64,000 nt of DNA from Oricola indica (GTDB taxonomy: Bacteria; Pseudomonadota; Alphaproteobacteria; Rhizobiales; Rhizobiaceae), in assembly GCF_019966595.1 (NCBI RefSeq), contig NZ_JAINFJ010000004.1, positions 310,001-374,000 on the forward strand, in the 5' to 3' direction. How positions within the stretch are numbered: position 1 is the stretch's first letter; every line of letters starts with the position of its first letter. The position numbers and the translations under genes are program-made. Shown here one piece after another: positions 17,259 to 27,232 of this stretch. Under the pieces are notes generated by a model. It was not told the origin of the DNA. It ran no database searches and saw nothing but the letters and a program-made list of their open reading frames with translations.

Positions 17259-19880
17259 ATGACGACCGAACGATACAATCCGCGCGAAGCCGAACCGAAA
17301 TGGCAAAAGGCCTGGGCGGACGCGAAGCTTTTCGAGACCGACAACGACGACCCGCGGCCGAAATACTACGTGCTGGAAATGTTCCCCTACCCGTCGGGCC
17401 GCATCCATATCGGCCACACGCGCAACTACACGATGGGGGACGTCGTCGCACGCCACCGCCGCGCGCTCGGCTACAACGTGCTGCATCCCATGGGCTGGGA
17501 CGCCTTCGGCATGCCGGCTGAAAACGCCGCGATGCAGAACAAGGTCCATCCCGGCGAATGGACCTACGCCAATATCGAGACGATGCGCGAGCAGCTCAAG
17601 CTGATGGGCCTGTCGATCGACTGGTCGCGCGAATTCGCCACCTGCGATGTCGATTACTATCATCGCCAGCAGATGCTGTTCGTCGATTTCCTCGACAAGG
17701 GCCTTGTCTACCGCAAACAGTCCAAGGTGAACTGGGACCCGGTGGACATGACCGTGCTCGCCAACGAACAGGTGATCGATGGCTGCGGCTGGCGCTCAGG
17801 CGCTCCGGTCGAGCAGCGCGAACTGACGCAATGGTTCTTCAAGATCACGGATTTTTCCCAGGATCTGCTTGATTCGCTCGACACGCTCGACGAATGGCCG
17901 GAGAAAGTGCGCGTCATGCAGCGCAACTGGATCGGCAGGTCCGAGGGTCTGCAGATCCGCTGGGAGCTGACCGGGGACACGGCCCCGCAAGGCGAGACCG
18001 AGCTCGAGGTCTACACGACCCGCCCCGACACCATCTTCGGCGCTTCGTTCATGGCGATCGCGGCCGATCATCCGCTGGCGAAAAAGGCCGCGGAAAACAA
18101 TCCGGACCTTGCGGCCTTCTGCGAGGAATGCCGGCGTGCTGGCACCTCGGTCGCAGAGCTCGAAACAGCCGAGAAGAAGGGCTTCGACACCGGTATCCGG
18201 GTTGTCCATCCCTTCGATGCCAGCTGGACGCTGCCGGTCTATGTCGCCAATTTCGTGCTGATGGATTACGGCACCGGCGCGATTTTCGGCTGTCCGTCTG
18301 GCGATCAGCGCGACCTCGATTTCGCCAACAAATACGGCCTGCCGGTCATCCCGGTTGTCATGCCGAAGGATGCTGATGCGGCGACCTTCCAGGTCACCGA
18401 GGAGGCTTATGTCGATGATGGCGTCATGATCAATTCGCGCTTTCTCGACGGCATGAGCCCGGAAGCCGCCTTCGAAGAAGTGGCGAAACGGCTCGAGGAA
18501 ACGGCAATCGGGAACGCCCCGCAGGCCGAGCGCAAGGTGCGTTTCCGCCTGCGCGACTGGGGTATTTCGCGGCAACGCTACTGGGGATGCCCGATCCCGG
18601 TCATTCACTGCGATGATTGCGGTGTCGTTCCAGTACCGAAAGCCGATCTTCCGGTTAAATTGCCCGACGATATCGACTTCGAGAAGCCTGGCAATCCGCT
18701 TGATCGCCATCCGACCTGGCGCGACGTGAACTGCCCCGCCTGCGGAAAAGCCGCGAAACGCGAAACCGATACGATGGATACGTTCGTCGATTCGTCCTGG
18801 TATTTCGCACGCTTTACCGCACCGAAAGCCGACAACCCGACCGATCCGGTCGCGGCCAATGACTGGTTGCCGGTCGACCAGTATATCGGCGGCATCGAAC
18901 ACGCGATCCTGCATCTGCTCTATTCGCGCTTCTTCACCCGCGCGATGCGCGAAACCGGCCATCTCGACCTCGCCGAACCATTCAAGGGCCTGTTTACCCA
19001 GGGCATGGTGGTGCACGAGACCTACCGCACTGGAACCAGCGCGAAGGGGCAATGGCATGCGCCATCCGAGATTCGCCTGGAGGACAATGGCGGAAAGCGC
19101 CGCGCCATCGTGATCGAAACCGGCGAGGAAGCCGCGATCGGTTCTTTGGAGAAGATGTCCAAATCGAAGAAGAACACGATCGGGCCGGAAGAAATCACCC
19201 AGAGTTACGGCGCTGACACCGCGCGCTGGTTCATGCTTTCCGATTCGCCACCCGACCGCGACGTGGAATGGAGCGATCGCGGCGCCGAGGGCGCGCACCG
19301 TTTCGTCCAGCGGATCTGGCGCGTCGTATCCGGCGCGGCACCGACAATCGCTCCGGGAAATCCCGACGAGGCCGGCGCAGAAGCGCTCGCCATGCGCAAG
19401 GCGGCCCACAAGGCGCTGAAGGCGATCGGCGAAGACCTGTCACGGCTCGGCTTCAACCGTGCCATCGCCCGCGTGCACGAACTGGTCAACGAAATCGCTC
19501 CGGCGGCAGAAAAAGCCGGAAAGGGAGCTCCGGCCGACAAGGCAGCCGCCCATGAGGCGCTTTCGATCCTGGTGCAGGTCATCGCACCGGTCATGCCGCA
19601 TCTTGCGGAGGAATGCTGGCGCGTTCTTGGCCACGAGACCATGGTCGCCGAAACCGCATGGCCTGAATTCGACCCGGACCTCGTCCGCGAGGATACGATC
19701 ACGCTCCCGGTCCAGATCAACGGAAAGCGCCGCGGCGAAATCTCCGTGGGCAAGGACGCCGACAAGGAGTCGATCGAAAAGTTGGCGCTGGAGGCGGATT
19801 TCGTCATTCATCACCTCGGCGGGGCCGCGCCGAAAAAAATCATTGTGGTTCCCAACCGCATCGTCAACATTGTCGCCTGA
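17259..19880 (+). CDS. leuS: leucyl-tRNA synthetase
   Basis: This 873-residue class I aminoacyl-tRNA synthetase charges tRNA-Leu. HIGH is at residues 50-53 and KMSKS at 632-636 ([10 protein letters not shown]). The CP1 editing domain ([16 protein letters not shown] and [17 protein letters not shown]) and a Cys-rich zinc-like segment ([14 protein letters not shown]) are present. The anticodon domain and the C-terminal Leu-specific domain (ending [15 protein letters not shown]) are complete. It begins a unit with lptE and holA. Confidence 0.98.
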   Translation: MTTERYNPREAEPKWQKAWADAKLFETDNDDPRPKYYVLEMFPYPSGRIHIGHTRNYTMGDVVARHRRALGYNVLHPMGWDAFGMPAENAAMQNKVHPGEWTYANIETMREQLKLMGLSIDWSREFATCDVDYYHRQQMLFVDFLDKGLVYRKQSKVNWDPVDMTVLANEQVIDGCGWRSGAPVEQRELTQWFFKITDFSQDLLDSLDTLDEWPEKVRVMQRNWIGRSEGLQIRWELTGDTAPQGETELEVYTTRPDTIFGASFMAIAADHPLAKKAAENNPDLAAFCEECRRAGTSVAELETAEKKGFDTGIRVVHPFDASWTLPVYVANFVLMDYGTGAIFGCPSGDQRDLDFANKYGLPVIPVVMPKDADAATFQVTEEAYVDDGVMINSRFLDGMSPEAAFEEVAKRLEETAIGNAPQAERKVRFRLRDWGISRQRYWGCPIPVIHCDDCGVVPVPKADLPVKLPDDIDFEKPGNPLDRHPTWRDVNCPACGKAAKRETDTMDTFVDSSWYFARFTAPKADNPTDPVAANDWLPVDQYIGGIEHAILHLLYSRFFTRAMRETGHLDLAEPFKGLFTQGMVVHETYRTGTSAKGQWHAPSEIRLEDNGGKRRAIVIETGEEAAIGSLEKMSKSKKNTIGPEEITQSYGADTARWFMLSDSPPDRDVEWSDRGAEGAHRFVQRIWRVVSGAAPTIAPGNPDEAGAEALAMRKAAHKALKAIGEDLSRLGFNRAIARVHELVNEIAPAAEKAGKGAPADKAAAHEALSILVQVIAPVMPHLAEECWRVLGHETMVAETAWPEFDPDLVREDTITLPVQINGKRRGEISVGKDADKESIEKLALEADFVIHHLGGAAPKKIIVVPNRIVNIVA

Positions 19881-19919
19881 TGCAGACGGGAGCCCGATTG
19901 CAATGAAAAGGCTTGTTCG

Positions 19920-20450
19920 ATGATAAGAATTGGCGCGAAGATCGCCGCCCTCGCCATCACGGGCTTTCTGGCCACGGCCTGCACGGTTCAGCCGCTCTAT
20001 GCGCCCTCGGGTCCGGCATCCACCGTTCAAAATGCAGCGCTTGCCTCGATATATGTTAAGCCGGCTGACGATCGGGTCGGTCAGCAGGTGCGGAACGCGC
20101 TGATCTTCCTCCTGAATGGCGGGTCGGGCCAGCCGGCCAATCCGGCATACGAACTCGACCTCAAGGTTTCGAGATCGAATCGCGGAACGCTCGTCATCCA
20201 GACGCCAACCGATGGCGAACCGACCGCGAGCACCGTCACCGTGACCACGAATTACACCCTGACCGACACGGTCGACGAGACGAAGATCTCCGCACGTCGT
20301 GCCAGTGCGTCAGCGTCCTATGATGTTTCGGGCCAGGAATTCGCCAATGCGCGCGCCGAGCGGGATGCCGAGAACCGGGCCGCCCGCGACGTCGCCGAAC
20401 GAATTCGCGCATTGCTCGCCGCCGACCTGGCGCGCGCAGGCAGGCAGTAG
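19920..20450 (+). CDS. lptE: LPS-assembly lipoprotein LptE
   Basis: LptE plugs the LptD barrel that inserts lipopolysaccharide into the outer membrane. The 176-residue protein has a lipoprotein signal with the lipobox-type end LATAC, making Cys21 the lipidated residue, then VQPLYAP, the usual start of alphaproteobacterial LptE. It is small and weakly conserved as expected. Its position between leuS and holA is the standard lptE locus in proteobacteria, which supports the call. The gap to holA is 2 bp. Confidence 0.88.
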   Translation: MIRIGAKIAALAITGFLATACTVQPLYAPSGPASTVQNAALASIYVKPADDRVGQQVRNALIFLLNGGSGQPANPAYELDLKVSRSNRGTLVIQTPTDGEPTASTVTVTTNYTLTDTVDETKISARRASASASYDVSGQEFANARAERDAENRAARDVAERIRALLAADLARAGRQ

Positions 20451-20452
20451 GC

Positions 20453-21490
20453 GTGAGCGAACTCAAGGCCGGTGAAGTCGACCGGTTCCTCGCGAAACCG
20501 GACACTTCGAGGCTCGTCTATCTCGTTTATGGGCCGGACCGTGGCCTGGTTTCCGAGCGGGCCGAAAGGCTGGCGCGTTCGACCGGTGTCGATCTTTCCG
20601 ACACCTTTTCCACCATCAAGCTGGACGCCAATGAACTGGCAAGCGATCCCGTTCGCCTGGTCGATGAAGCATATACGGTTGCGATGTTCGGCGGCGACCG
20701 GCTGATCTGGATCCGCAATGCGGGCAATCACAAGGACGTCTCGGCAAACATCGAGAAAATCCTCAAGGAACCGCCCGACGCCGTGAAACTCCTTGTCGAG
20801 GCAGGCGACCTGAAGAAGGGAACCGGCCTTCGGGCGATCGTCGAGAAATCGCCAAACGGGATCACACTCCCTTGTTATGCCGACAACGCGCAGACTCTCA
20901 ACGGACTGATCGACGCCACGTTCGGCGAAGCGGGTCAGCGCCTGTCGCTCGATGCGCGTCGCTATATCCAGGATCATATCGGGGGCGACCGGCGCGCGTC
21001 GCGGGGCGAACTCGAGAAACTTGCGCTCTATGCCCATGGCGAGGAGGAAATCACGCTCGACATGGCGCGCCAGAGTATCGGCGACGCGTCGGCGGTCTCC
21101 TTCGATGAAGTCGTAGATGCGGTCATAACCGGCAGGTTGGCGGATTTCGACGATTCAATGCAAGCCTTCATTTCCGGCGGATCGAATCCCCAGCCGCTGC
21201 TTGCCGCAGCGATCCGACAATTCCAGCAGCTCGATCTTCTGCGCGCCGAAATGGACAAATCGGGAAAGCCGGCGGGTGCCGTCATCGCCGCCGCACGGCC
21301 GCCGGTGTTTTTTACCCGCCGCAAGACGGTGGAACAGGCGCTGACACGCTGGACGGCACAAGGAATTCGCCACGCATTGAGACGGTTACAGGATTGCGTT
21401 CTGGAAAGCCGCATGAATTCGGCGTTGACGGTGCCGGTTGCGAGAACGGCTTTGCTCGCCATCACGATACAAAGCGCAAGAAGACGTTAG
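20453..21490 (+). CDS. holA: DNA polymerase III delta subunit
   Basis: HolA opens the beta clamp as part of the clamp loader. The 345-residue protein shows YLVYGPDRGLVSERAERLA at the N-terminus, a degenerate AAA fold without a Walker A Lys, and the C-terminal collar domain. The start is GTG at 20453, two bases after the lptE stop, so the two are translationally coupled. It converges with parB. Confidence 0.93.
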   Translation: MSELKAGEVDRFLAKPDTSRLVYLVYGPDRGLVSERAERLARSTGVDLSDTFSTIKLDANELASDPVRLVDEAYTVAMFGGDRLIWIRNAGNHKDVSANIEKILKEPPDAVKLLVEAGDLKKGTGLRAIVEKSPNGITLPCYADNAQTLNGLIDATFGEAGQRLSLDARRYIQDHIGGDRRASRGELEKLALYAHGEEEITLDMARQSIGDASAVSFDEVVDAVITGRLADFDDSMQAFISGGSNPQPLLAAAIRQFQQLDLLRAEMDKSGKPAGAVIAAARPPVFFTRRKTVEQALTRWTAQGIRHALRRLQDCVLESRMNSALTVPVARTALLAITIQSARRR

Positions 21491-21511
21491 CCGGCTTATA
21501 ATATCGGGAAT

Positions 21512-22396
21512 TCAGACGCCCTGAAGCCGATGGCAAAGCGAATCGAGCTGTTCCAAAGTCTTGTAGCGAACCTTCAGTTCCCCGCCCTGACCGCTATGGG
21601 CGATTTCGACACGTAAGCCGAGTTGATCGGTCAACAATTTCTCCAGGGCCAGCGTATCGGCGTCTTTCTGTTTGGCGGCAGCGCCGACGGACCGGCTGGT
21701 CTTTTGCGTACCGTCCGCGTCTTGCGCAAGTTGTTCTGCCTGTCGCACCGAAAGACCGCCTTCGACTATGCGACGCGCAAGGGATTCCGGATCGGACGCG
21801 GTGATCAATGCCCGCGCATGGCCGGCCGACAATGCACCGATACGAACCTGCTCGCGGACGGGATCCGGCAGCTTGAGAAGGCGCAGCGTGTTGGCGACAT
21901 GGCTTCGGCTCTTGCCGATGACATCACCAAGGTCGGCCTGGGTATAGGCATATTCGTCAAGAAGCCGCTGATATCCGCCCGCTTCCTCGATCGGATTGAG
22001 ATCGGCACGCTGGACGTTCTCGATGATCGCCAGTTCGAGCGCGATCTTGTCGTCCACGTCACGGATAATGACGGGGATATCGACAAGCCCGGCCCGCTGG
22101 GCAGCACGCCAGCGCCGCTCGCCCGCGATAATCTCGAACATGTCGGCATGGCCGGCCTGCGGACGCACGACGACAGGCTGGATAATGCCATGCTCGCGGA
22201 TCGAAGCCGCGAGATCGGCCAGGTCTTCCTCGGCGAATTCGCGGCGCGGATTGTTCGGATTGCGGACGACAAACTCGATCGGCAGCCGGCGATCGGCGGG
22301 TTGCGGCTGCTTCGCCTCTTCCGCGGGCTGGTCCATTTCACCGATCAGTGCCGCGAGGCCGCGTCCAAGTCTTTTGCGGGAAGCGTCGTCTGCCAT
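21512..22396 (-). CDS. parB: chromosome partitioning protein ParB
   Basis: ParB binds parS and spreads along DNA as a CTP-dependent clamp. The 294-residue protein opens with KRLGRGLAALIGE and has the CTP-binding Box II motif GERRWRAAQRAG. It also has the helix-turn-helix region (YTQADLGDVIGKSRSHVANTLRLL) and a C-terminal dimerisation domain ending VRYKTLEQLDSLCHRL. It follows parA by 32 bp. Two perfect parS sites lie 1.4 and 3.4 kb away. Confidence 0.97.
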   Translation of the reverse strand: MADDASRKRLGRGLAALIGEMDQPAEEAKQPQPADRRLPIEFVVRNPNNPRREFAEEDLADLAASIREHGIIQPVVVRPQAGHADMFEIIAGERRWRAAQRAGLVDIPVIIRDVDDKIALELAIIENVQRADLNPIEEAGGYQRLLDEYAYTQADLGDVIGKSRSHVANTLRLLKLPDPVREQVRIGALSAGHARALITASDPESLARRIVEGGLSVRQAEQLAQDADGTQKTSRSVGAAAKQKDADTLALEKLLTDQLGLRVEIAHSGQGGELKVRYKTLEQLDSLCHRLQGV

Positions 22397-22428
22397 GGTC
22401 GTACCGTTTGTTTCGTTATCGAATCGCT

Positions 22429-23217
22429 TCAGGCCGCCGTCAGCCGGCGTTCACGCCGGATCACTTCCGACGCCAGTTGCAGATAGGCCTGGCTGCCGGC
22501 GCAACCCAGATCGTAAAGGATCGCCGGTTTTCCATGCGATGGTGCCTCCGAGACCCGGACATTGCGCGGGATGACCGTCTCGTAGACCTTGTCTCCAAGA
22601 TGCGACCGCACATCCTCGACGACCTGCAAGGCAAGGTTGTTGCGCTTGTCGAACATGGTGAGCACGATACCCTGGATTTCGAGCTTCGGATTAATCGACC
22701 GTTTGACCTGGTCGACGGTCTTGAGAAGCTGGCTCAGGCCTTCGAGCGCGAAGAACTCCGTTTGCAGCGGCACGAGGATAGAATCGGCGGCCGCCATTGC
22801 ATTGAGCGTCAGGAGATTGAGCGACGGAGGGCAGTCCACCAGCACATAGTTGAACCGGGTCGAGACGCGATCGAGCGCGGACCGCAGCCTGAATACGCGA
22901 TCCTGCTTGCCCGAAATCTCCATCTCGACGCCCAGTAGGTCCATTGTCGATGGAACAATGGAGAGATTGGGCACAGCCGTTGGCACAGCCGCGTCAAGCG
23001 CGTCAGCCTCACCGAGAAGGACGTCATAGGAGGAAACTTCGCGATCTTCGCGGTCGATACCGAGCCCGGTGGACGCGTTGCCCTGCGGATCGAGATCGAC
23101 AATGAGAACGCGCTCGCCGATAGCGGCAAGCGCGGTCGCCAGATTGATCGCCGTGGTCGTCTTCCCCACGCCGCCCTTCTGATTCGCTATGGTTATCACG
23201 CGACAACGATCCGACAT
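22429..23217 (-). CDS. parA: chromosome partitioning ATPase ParA
   Basis: ParA is the deviant Walker A ATPase that moves ParB/parS complexes towards the pole. KGGVGKTTT is at residues 14-22, the Walker A' motif is in VDLDPQGNASTG, and the Walker B-like segment is VDCPPSLNLLT. The length of 262 residues is typical of chromosomal ParA. It lies in the operon mnmG-rsmG-parA-parB (26 bp after rsmG). Confidence 0.97.
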   Translation of the reverse strand: MSDRCRVITIANQKGGVGKTTTAINLATALAAIGERVLIVDLDPQGNASTGLGIDREDREVSSYDVLLGEADALDAAVPTAVPNLSIVPSTMDLLGVEMEISGKQDRVFRLRSALDRVSTRFNYVLVDCPPSLNLLTLNAMAAADSILVPLQTEFFALEGLSQLLKTVDQVKRSINPKLEIQGIVLTMFDKRNNLALQVVEDVRSHLGDKVYETVIPRNVRVSEAPSHGKPAILYDLGCAGSQAYLQLASEVIRRERRLTAA

Positions 23218-23243
23218 CGAAAGTCCCCGGTTGCAGGAAAGAT

Positions 23244-23882
23244 TCAGGCCGGTTTCGGTTGCAGATTCGAGATTTCGAGAATGACGGAATCCGCGTCGAT
23301 CCGGCTCTTATGTATTACCAGATCGAAAACGTGTTTGGCACGGCTTTCTTCGATCTCGCCGGCATATCCACGGCCTTTGTGAAACAGAGCGCGCGTACCG
23401 GACGAGAGCCAGGCCGAGGTCATATCGAGAAGCGCCGGCAGCGCAGCCAACGCCCGCGCCGTTACGATATCGGGCCTTTTCATCGCCGGGATTGCTGCCT
23501 CGATACGGGCAGGATGGATGATCGCCGACGGTGCACATTGTGCCTTGACCGCCTGTAGAAACGCCGTTTTCTTCCGGTTGCTTTCGATCAACTCAACCCG
23601 CGCATCCGGTTGATCCTGCAGAAGTATCGCGATCACCATGCCCGGAAATCCGCCGCCCGAACCGAGATCCGCCCAGTGTTGCGCCTCAGGCGCGAGATCG
23701 AAGAGTTGAGCGCTGTCTGCGATATGGCGCCGCCAGAAATCTTTCTGCGTGGACGGTGCGGTCAGATTGATCCTCGGCGACCACTTCTCATAAAGCGCCG
23801 CGTAATCACGCAAGCGCGCATGTGTTTCACGTGAAACACCGCCCAGGAAATCGGCATCGTCGAAGGCAGCGTTTCCGACCAT
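23244..23882 (-). CDS. rsmG: 16S rRNA (guanine-N7) methyltransferase RsmG
   Basis: RsmG (GidB) methylates G527 of 16S rRNA using S-adenosylmethionine. The 212-residue protein has the SAM-binding DLGSGGGFPGMV and the catalytic-site RALAALPALLD segment. The start is ATG 23882, 2 bp after the mnmG stop; a TTG at 23888 is also in frame. A perfect parS site is embedded in its first 20 codons (23823-23838), coding for GVSRET. Confidence 0.96.
   Translation of the reverse strand: MVGNAAFDDADFLGGVSRETHARLRDYAALYEKWSPRINLTAPSTQKDFWRRHIADSAQLFDLAPEAQHWADLGSGGGFPGMVIAILLQDQPDARVELIESNRKKTAFLQAVKAQCAPSAIIHPARIEAAIPAMKRPDIVTARALAALPALLDMTSAWLSSGTRALFHKGRGYAGEIEESRAKHVFDLVIHKSRIDADSVILEISNLQPKPA
23823..23838. 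other. parS centromere site 1 (perfect palindrome)
   Basis: TGTTTCACGTGAAACA is identical to the universal bacterial parS consensus. It lies within the 5' coding part of rsmG, 1.4 kb from parB and about 8.6 kb from the proposed oriC. ParB nucleates here. Confidence 0.96.
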
Positions 23883-23884
23883 GA

Positions 23885-25762
23885 TCAAGCGACGCGCGGC
23901 TTCGCAGCGCGCCGCTGCTGCTGAATATGGGCGATGACCAGCGCAATCGCCGCCGGCGTCATGCCTTCTATGCGCTGCGCCGCTGCCAGTGTCTCGGGCT
24001 TCCGGCTTTCCAGCTTCTGTCGCAGCTCATTCGAAAGCCCCGCGATAATAGAATAATCCATATCGGCTGGAATCGCCGTTTGCTCCTCCCGGCGCACAAC
24101 CGCGATATCCGCCTCCTGACGTCTCAAATAGACCGCATATTGCGCTTCAATTTCGAGACGCTCCCGAATCAAAGCAGGGAATTCCGAGAATTCTGGCCAA
24201 ATACGAGCAATATCGTCTGAAGAGACGGATGGATAGGACATCAGATCATACGCCGAACGACGGACGCCATCCTGATTGATTTCGAGTCCGAATCGAATAG
24301 CCTCCTGCGGCGTGACCGCATGGGCTTTTGCAAAATCACGAGCAGCATTCAGGTCTCCGCGAACCGCGTCGAAATGAGTCCTGCGGACACTCCCGGCCAA
24401 ACCAATCTCGATCGCCATCGGAGTCAGACGCATATCCGCATTATCGATACGCAAGGAAAGCCTGTACTCCGCTCGCGACGTAAACATGCGATAGGGTTCC
24501 GAAACCCCGCGAGAGACGAGGTCGTCAATCATCACGCCGATATAGGAGTCCGTTCGGCTGAAAACGACCGGATCTCCACCGGAAGCCTGACGCGCAGCAT
24601 TCAGCCCCGCGACGAGACCCTGCGCTCCCGCCTCTTCATATCCGGTTGTTCCGTTGATCTGCCCGGCCAGGAAAAAACCGGAGGTCCCACGCAGCTGCAG
24701 CGACACTTCAAGCGCCCGCGGATCGACATGATCATATTCGATCGCATAACCCGGCTGCAGTATCACCGCATCCTCAAGACCGGGGATGGTTCGAAGCAAT
24801 GCACTCTGCACCTCTTCCGGCAACGAGGTGGAGATCCCGTTTGGATAGACCGTATGATCGTCGAGCCCTTCCGGCTCCAGAAATATCTGGTGACCATCCC
24901 GTTCCCCGAACTTGACGATCTTGTCCTCTATCGACGGACAGTAGCGCGGACCGACGCCCTTGATATTCCCGGAATACATGGCGCTCCGGCCGAGATTGGC
25001 CTCGATGATCGCATGCGTTTCCGGTGTCGTGCGGGTAATCCCGCATTCAATCTGCGGATTCGTGATCCGCTCCGTCATCGTGGAAAATGGTACCGGATCC
25101 GAATCGGCTGCCTGCATGGCAAGCCTATCCCAATTAATCGTACGGCCATCCAGACGCGGTGGCGTCCCGGTCTTCAACCGGCCGAGAGGAACGCCGAGTT
25201 TCTCGAGCGTTACAGACAGGCCAACACTCGGCGCCTCGCCCATTCGGCCGGCCGGTATCGTCTTGTCACCGATATGGATCAGGCCGCGAAGGAATGTCCC
25301 GGTCGTGAGCACGACGGCGCGACACGAAATGGTTTTTCCATCCGCCAGAATCACGCCGCTGACCGTTCTGGATGAATCCAGTTCCAGATCGGCGACCTCA
25401 CCCTCAATGACCTCAAGGTTCTCTATGGCCAAAATTTCGCGCTGCATGGCTTCGCGGTAGAGCTTGCGATCCGCCTGGGTCCGCGGCCCGCGCACAGCGG
25501 GCCCTTTGCGGCGATTCAACATTCGGAACTGAATACCTGCCGCATCGGCGACACGGCCCATCAACCCGTCCAGCGCATCAATCTCCCGGACCAGGTGTCC
25601 TTTTCCAAGCCCTCCAATGGCTGGGTTGCAGGACATCGTTCCGATCGTCGCGAATGAGTGCGTCACCAACGCCGTTCGCGCGCCAACGGCTGCTGCCGCG
25701 CGAGCCGCTTCGCACCCGGCGTGGCCGCCACCGATGACAATGACATCGAATTCGCGTTTCAT
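23885..25762 (-). CDS. mnmG: tRNA uridine 5-carboxymethylaminomethyl modification enzyme MnmG
   Basis: MnmG (GidA) works with MnmE to add the cmnm5 group at tRNA wobble uridine, using FAD, NADH and glycine. The 625-residue protein has the FAD motif [12 protein letters not shown] (from residue 9), [22 protein letters not shown] and [12 protein letters not shown], followed by the C-terminal helical domain that binds MnmE. The start at 25762 (MKREFD) is the family N-terminus; the frame open to 25825 runs through parS site 2 and is not coding. mnmE lies immediately upstream. Confidence 0.97.
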   Translation of the reverse strand: MKREFDVIVIGGGHAGCEAARAAAAVGARTALVTHSFATIGTMSCNPAIGGLGKGHLVREIDALDGLMGRVADAAGIQFRMLNRRKGPAVRGPRTQADRKLYREAMQREILAIENLEVIEGEVADLELDSSRTVSGVILADGKTISCRAVVLTTGTFLRGLIHIGDKTIPAGRMGEAPSVGLSVTLEKLGVPLGRLKTGTPPRLDGRTINWDRLAMQAADSDPVPFSTMTERITNPQIECGITRTTPETHAIIEANLGRSAMYSGNIKGVGPRYCPSIEDKIVKFGERDGHQIFLEPEGLDDHTVYPNGISTSLPEEVQSALLRTIPGLEDAVILQPGYAIEYDHVDPRALEVSLQLRGTSGFFLAGQINGTTGYEEAGAQGLVAGLNAARQASGGDPVVFSRTDSYIGVMIDDLVSRGVSEPYRMFTSRAEYRLSLRIDNADMRLTPMAIEIGLAGSVRRTHFDAVRGDLNAARDFAKAHAVTPQEAIRFGLEINQDGVRRSAYDLMSYPSVSSDDIARIWPEFSEFPALIRERLEIEAQYAVYLRRQEADIAVVRREEQTAIPADMDYSIIAGLSNELRQKLESRKPETLAAAQRIEGMTPAAIALVIAHIQQQRRAAKPRVA

Positions 25763-25824
25763 GGTTCCACCTGTTTGAATGTCCGGGAGATGAAGCAGGA
25801 TCAGGCCCGCGTCAAGACCCGCCA

Positions 25825-25840
25825 TGTTTCACGTGAAACA
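25825..25840. other. parS centromere site 2 (perfect palindrome)
   Basis: TGTTTCACGTGAAACA is a second exact copy, in the 130-bp gap between mnmE and mnmG, about 2.0 kb from site 1 and 6.6 kb from the proposed oriC. Confidence 0.96.
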
Positions 25841-25879
25841 CTGACCGCTGATGAAACATTCCATTCAGGCCTTCTGATC

Positions 25880-25895
25880 CGTTACACGTGAATCA
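25880..25895. other. degenerate parS-like sequence
   Basis: CGTTACACGTGAATCA matches parS at 13 of 16 positions, including the CACGTG core, and lies 39 bp from perfect site 2, overlapping the mnmE stop codon. ParB binding here is uncertain. Confidence 0.4.
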
Positions 25896-27197
25896 TTTGC
25901 CGATACAGAACTCTGAAAAAATGACACCGAGAACGTCCTCGACGCCAAACTGTCCGGTTATCCGCCCCAGGCTATAGGCCGAAAGACGCAGTGACTCCGC
26001 ACGAAGTTCCAGCGGCATAGTACCATTCTCCGTCGCATTCCGAAGTCCCGACAGCGCTGACCGCACATTCTCGATGTGCCGCTGGCGGGTCGGGAGCGAG
26101 CTAACGTCATTCCCGACAGAATCTGCGAGATGGGAACCAAGCCGATTCAGGAGTTCATCGAGGCCATCATCTTGCCGCACCGAAATCGATAACGCATCCG
26201 AATCGAATCCTGCGTTCTTGATGTCGCCTTTCGACACGATGCGCCACACCGGAACATCCCCGAGATCTTCTATCGCTTCCCATGACCCATCAGGCGAAAG
26301 ATGGAGCACAAGATCCGCTTCACCAGCCTTTACAAGGGCTCTCCGAATGCCTTCTGTTTCGATTGCATCTCCCGCATCGCGAATCCCGGCCGTATCGGTA
26401 ATGACGACCAATTGTCCGCCGATCGAAAGCCGCGACTCGACCGCGTCCCGCGTCGTCCCGGGTATATCCGATACAATAGCGACATCGCTACCCGCTAACG
26501 CATTAAGAAGGCTCGACTTGCCAGCATTCGGCGCACCAATGATCACGATGCGGAATCCGTCTCGCACCGCCCGGGCTCGATCCGCACCCGCGAGATGGCG
26601 ACGCATTTCATCGGCCAGCGCCGACATATCCTGCCAGACACGATCCGAAACGGAACCAGGAACATCCTCTTCGTCCGTAAAGTCGATTTCAGCTTCGATC
26701 ATCGCCCGCGCATGGAGCAGGCGCTTCTGCCAGCCCTCATACACCCCCTTCAAAGCGCCAGAGGCCTGTGAAAGCGCCAGTATTCGCTGGGCTTCCGTCT
26801 GCGACGCAATGAGATCCGCGAGGCCTTCCGCCTCGGTCAGGTCGAACTTTCCATTGGCGAAAGCCCGCTTTGAAAACTCGCCCGCCTCAGCCAACCGAAA
26901 ACCATCAAAGCCCGACAACTCTTCCAGAAGTCGATCCACAACAGCCCGTCCGCCATGAAGATGGAATTCAGCGACATCTTCACCCGTGAAACTGCCGGGA
27001 CCCGGAAACCAGAGAACAAGTCCCCTGTCGATCTCCATATCATTGCGGCTGCGAATCGAACGAAGCGCCGCCTCTCGCGCCTCCGGAAATGATCCGGACA
27101 ACGCCTTCACCGCATCGCCAGCACCGGGACCGGATACCCGCACGACCGCGACACCGGACGGAAGACCGCCGCTCGACAATGCATATATGGTTTCCAT
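25893..27197 (-). CDS. mnmE: tRNA modification GTPase MnmE
   Basis: MnmE (TrmE) is the G protein partner of MnmG in wobble uridine modification. The 434-residue protein has an N-terminal formyl-THF-binding domain (METIYALSSGGLPSGVAVVRVSG) and an inserted G domain (GAPNAGKSSLLNALAG, DIPGTTRD, DTAGIRD). It ends CIGK, the C-terminal motif with the essential Cys. The start at 27197 is chosen over 27221 because it gives the family N-terminus. The adjacent thioredoxin-fold gene is divergent, with only 35 bp between starts. Confidence 0.97.
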   Translation of the reverse strand: METIYALSSGGLPSGVAVVRVSGPGAGDAVKALSGSFPEAREAALRSIRSRNDMEIDRGLVLWFPGPGSFTGEDVAEFHLHGGRAVVDRLLEELSGFDGFRLAEAGEFSKRAFANGKFDLTEAEGLADLIASQTEAQRILALSQASGALKGVYEGWQKRLLHARAMIEAEIDFTDEEDVPGSVSDRVWQDMSALADEMRRHLAGADRARAVRDGFRIVIIGAPNAGKSSLLNALAGSDVAIVSDIPGTTRDAVESRLSIGGQLVVITDTAGIRDAGDAIETEGIRRALVKAGEADLVLHLSPDGSWEAIEDLGDVPVWRIVSKGDIKNAGFDSDALSISVRQDDGLDELLNRLGSHLADSVGNDVSSLPTRQRHIENVRSALSGLRNATENGTMPLELRAESLRLSAYSLGRITGQFGVEDVLGVIFSEFCIGK

Positions 27198-27232
27198 ATC
27201 CTTAAAGGCCCGACGCGACAAAGGAAGCTGAA

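Noticed and set aside
17796-19409. 537-codon minus-strand frame opposite leuS
   Set aside because: It is a shadow of leuS, which has HIGH and KMSKS in the other strand.
26980-27000. TTCACCCGTGAAA in mnmE as parS
   Set aside because: The core is interrupted by two extra C residues, so it is not the 16-bp palindrome.
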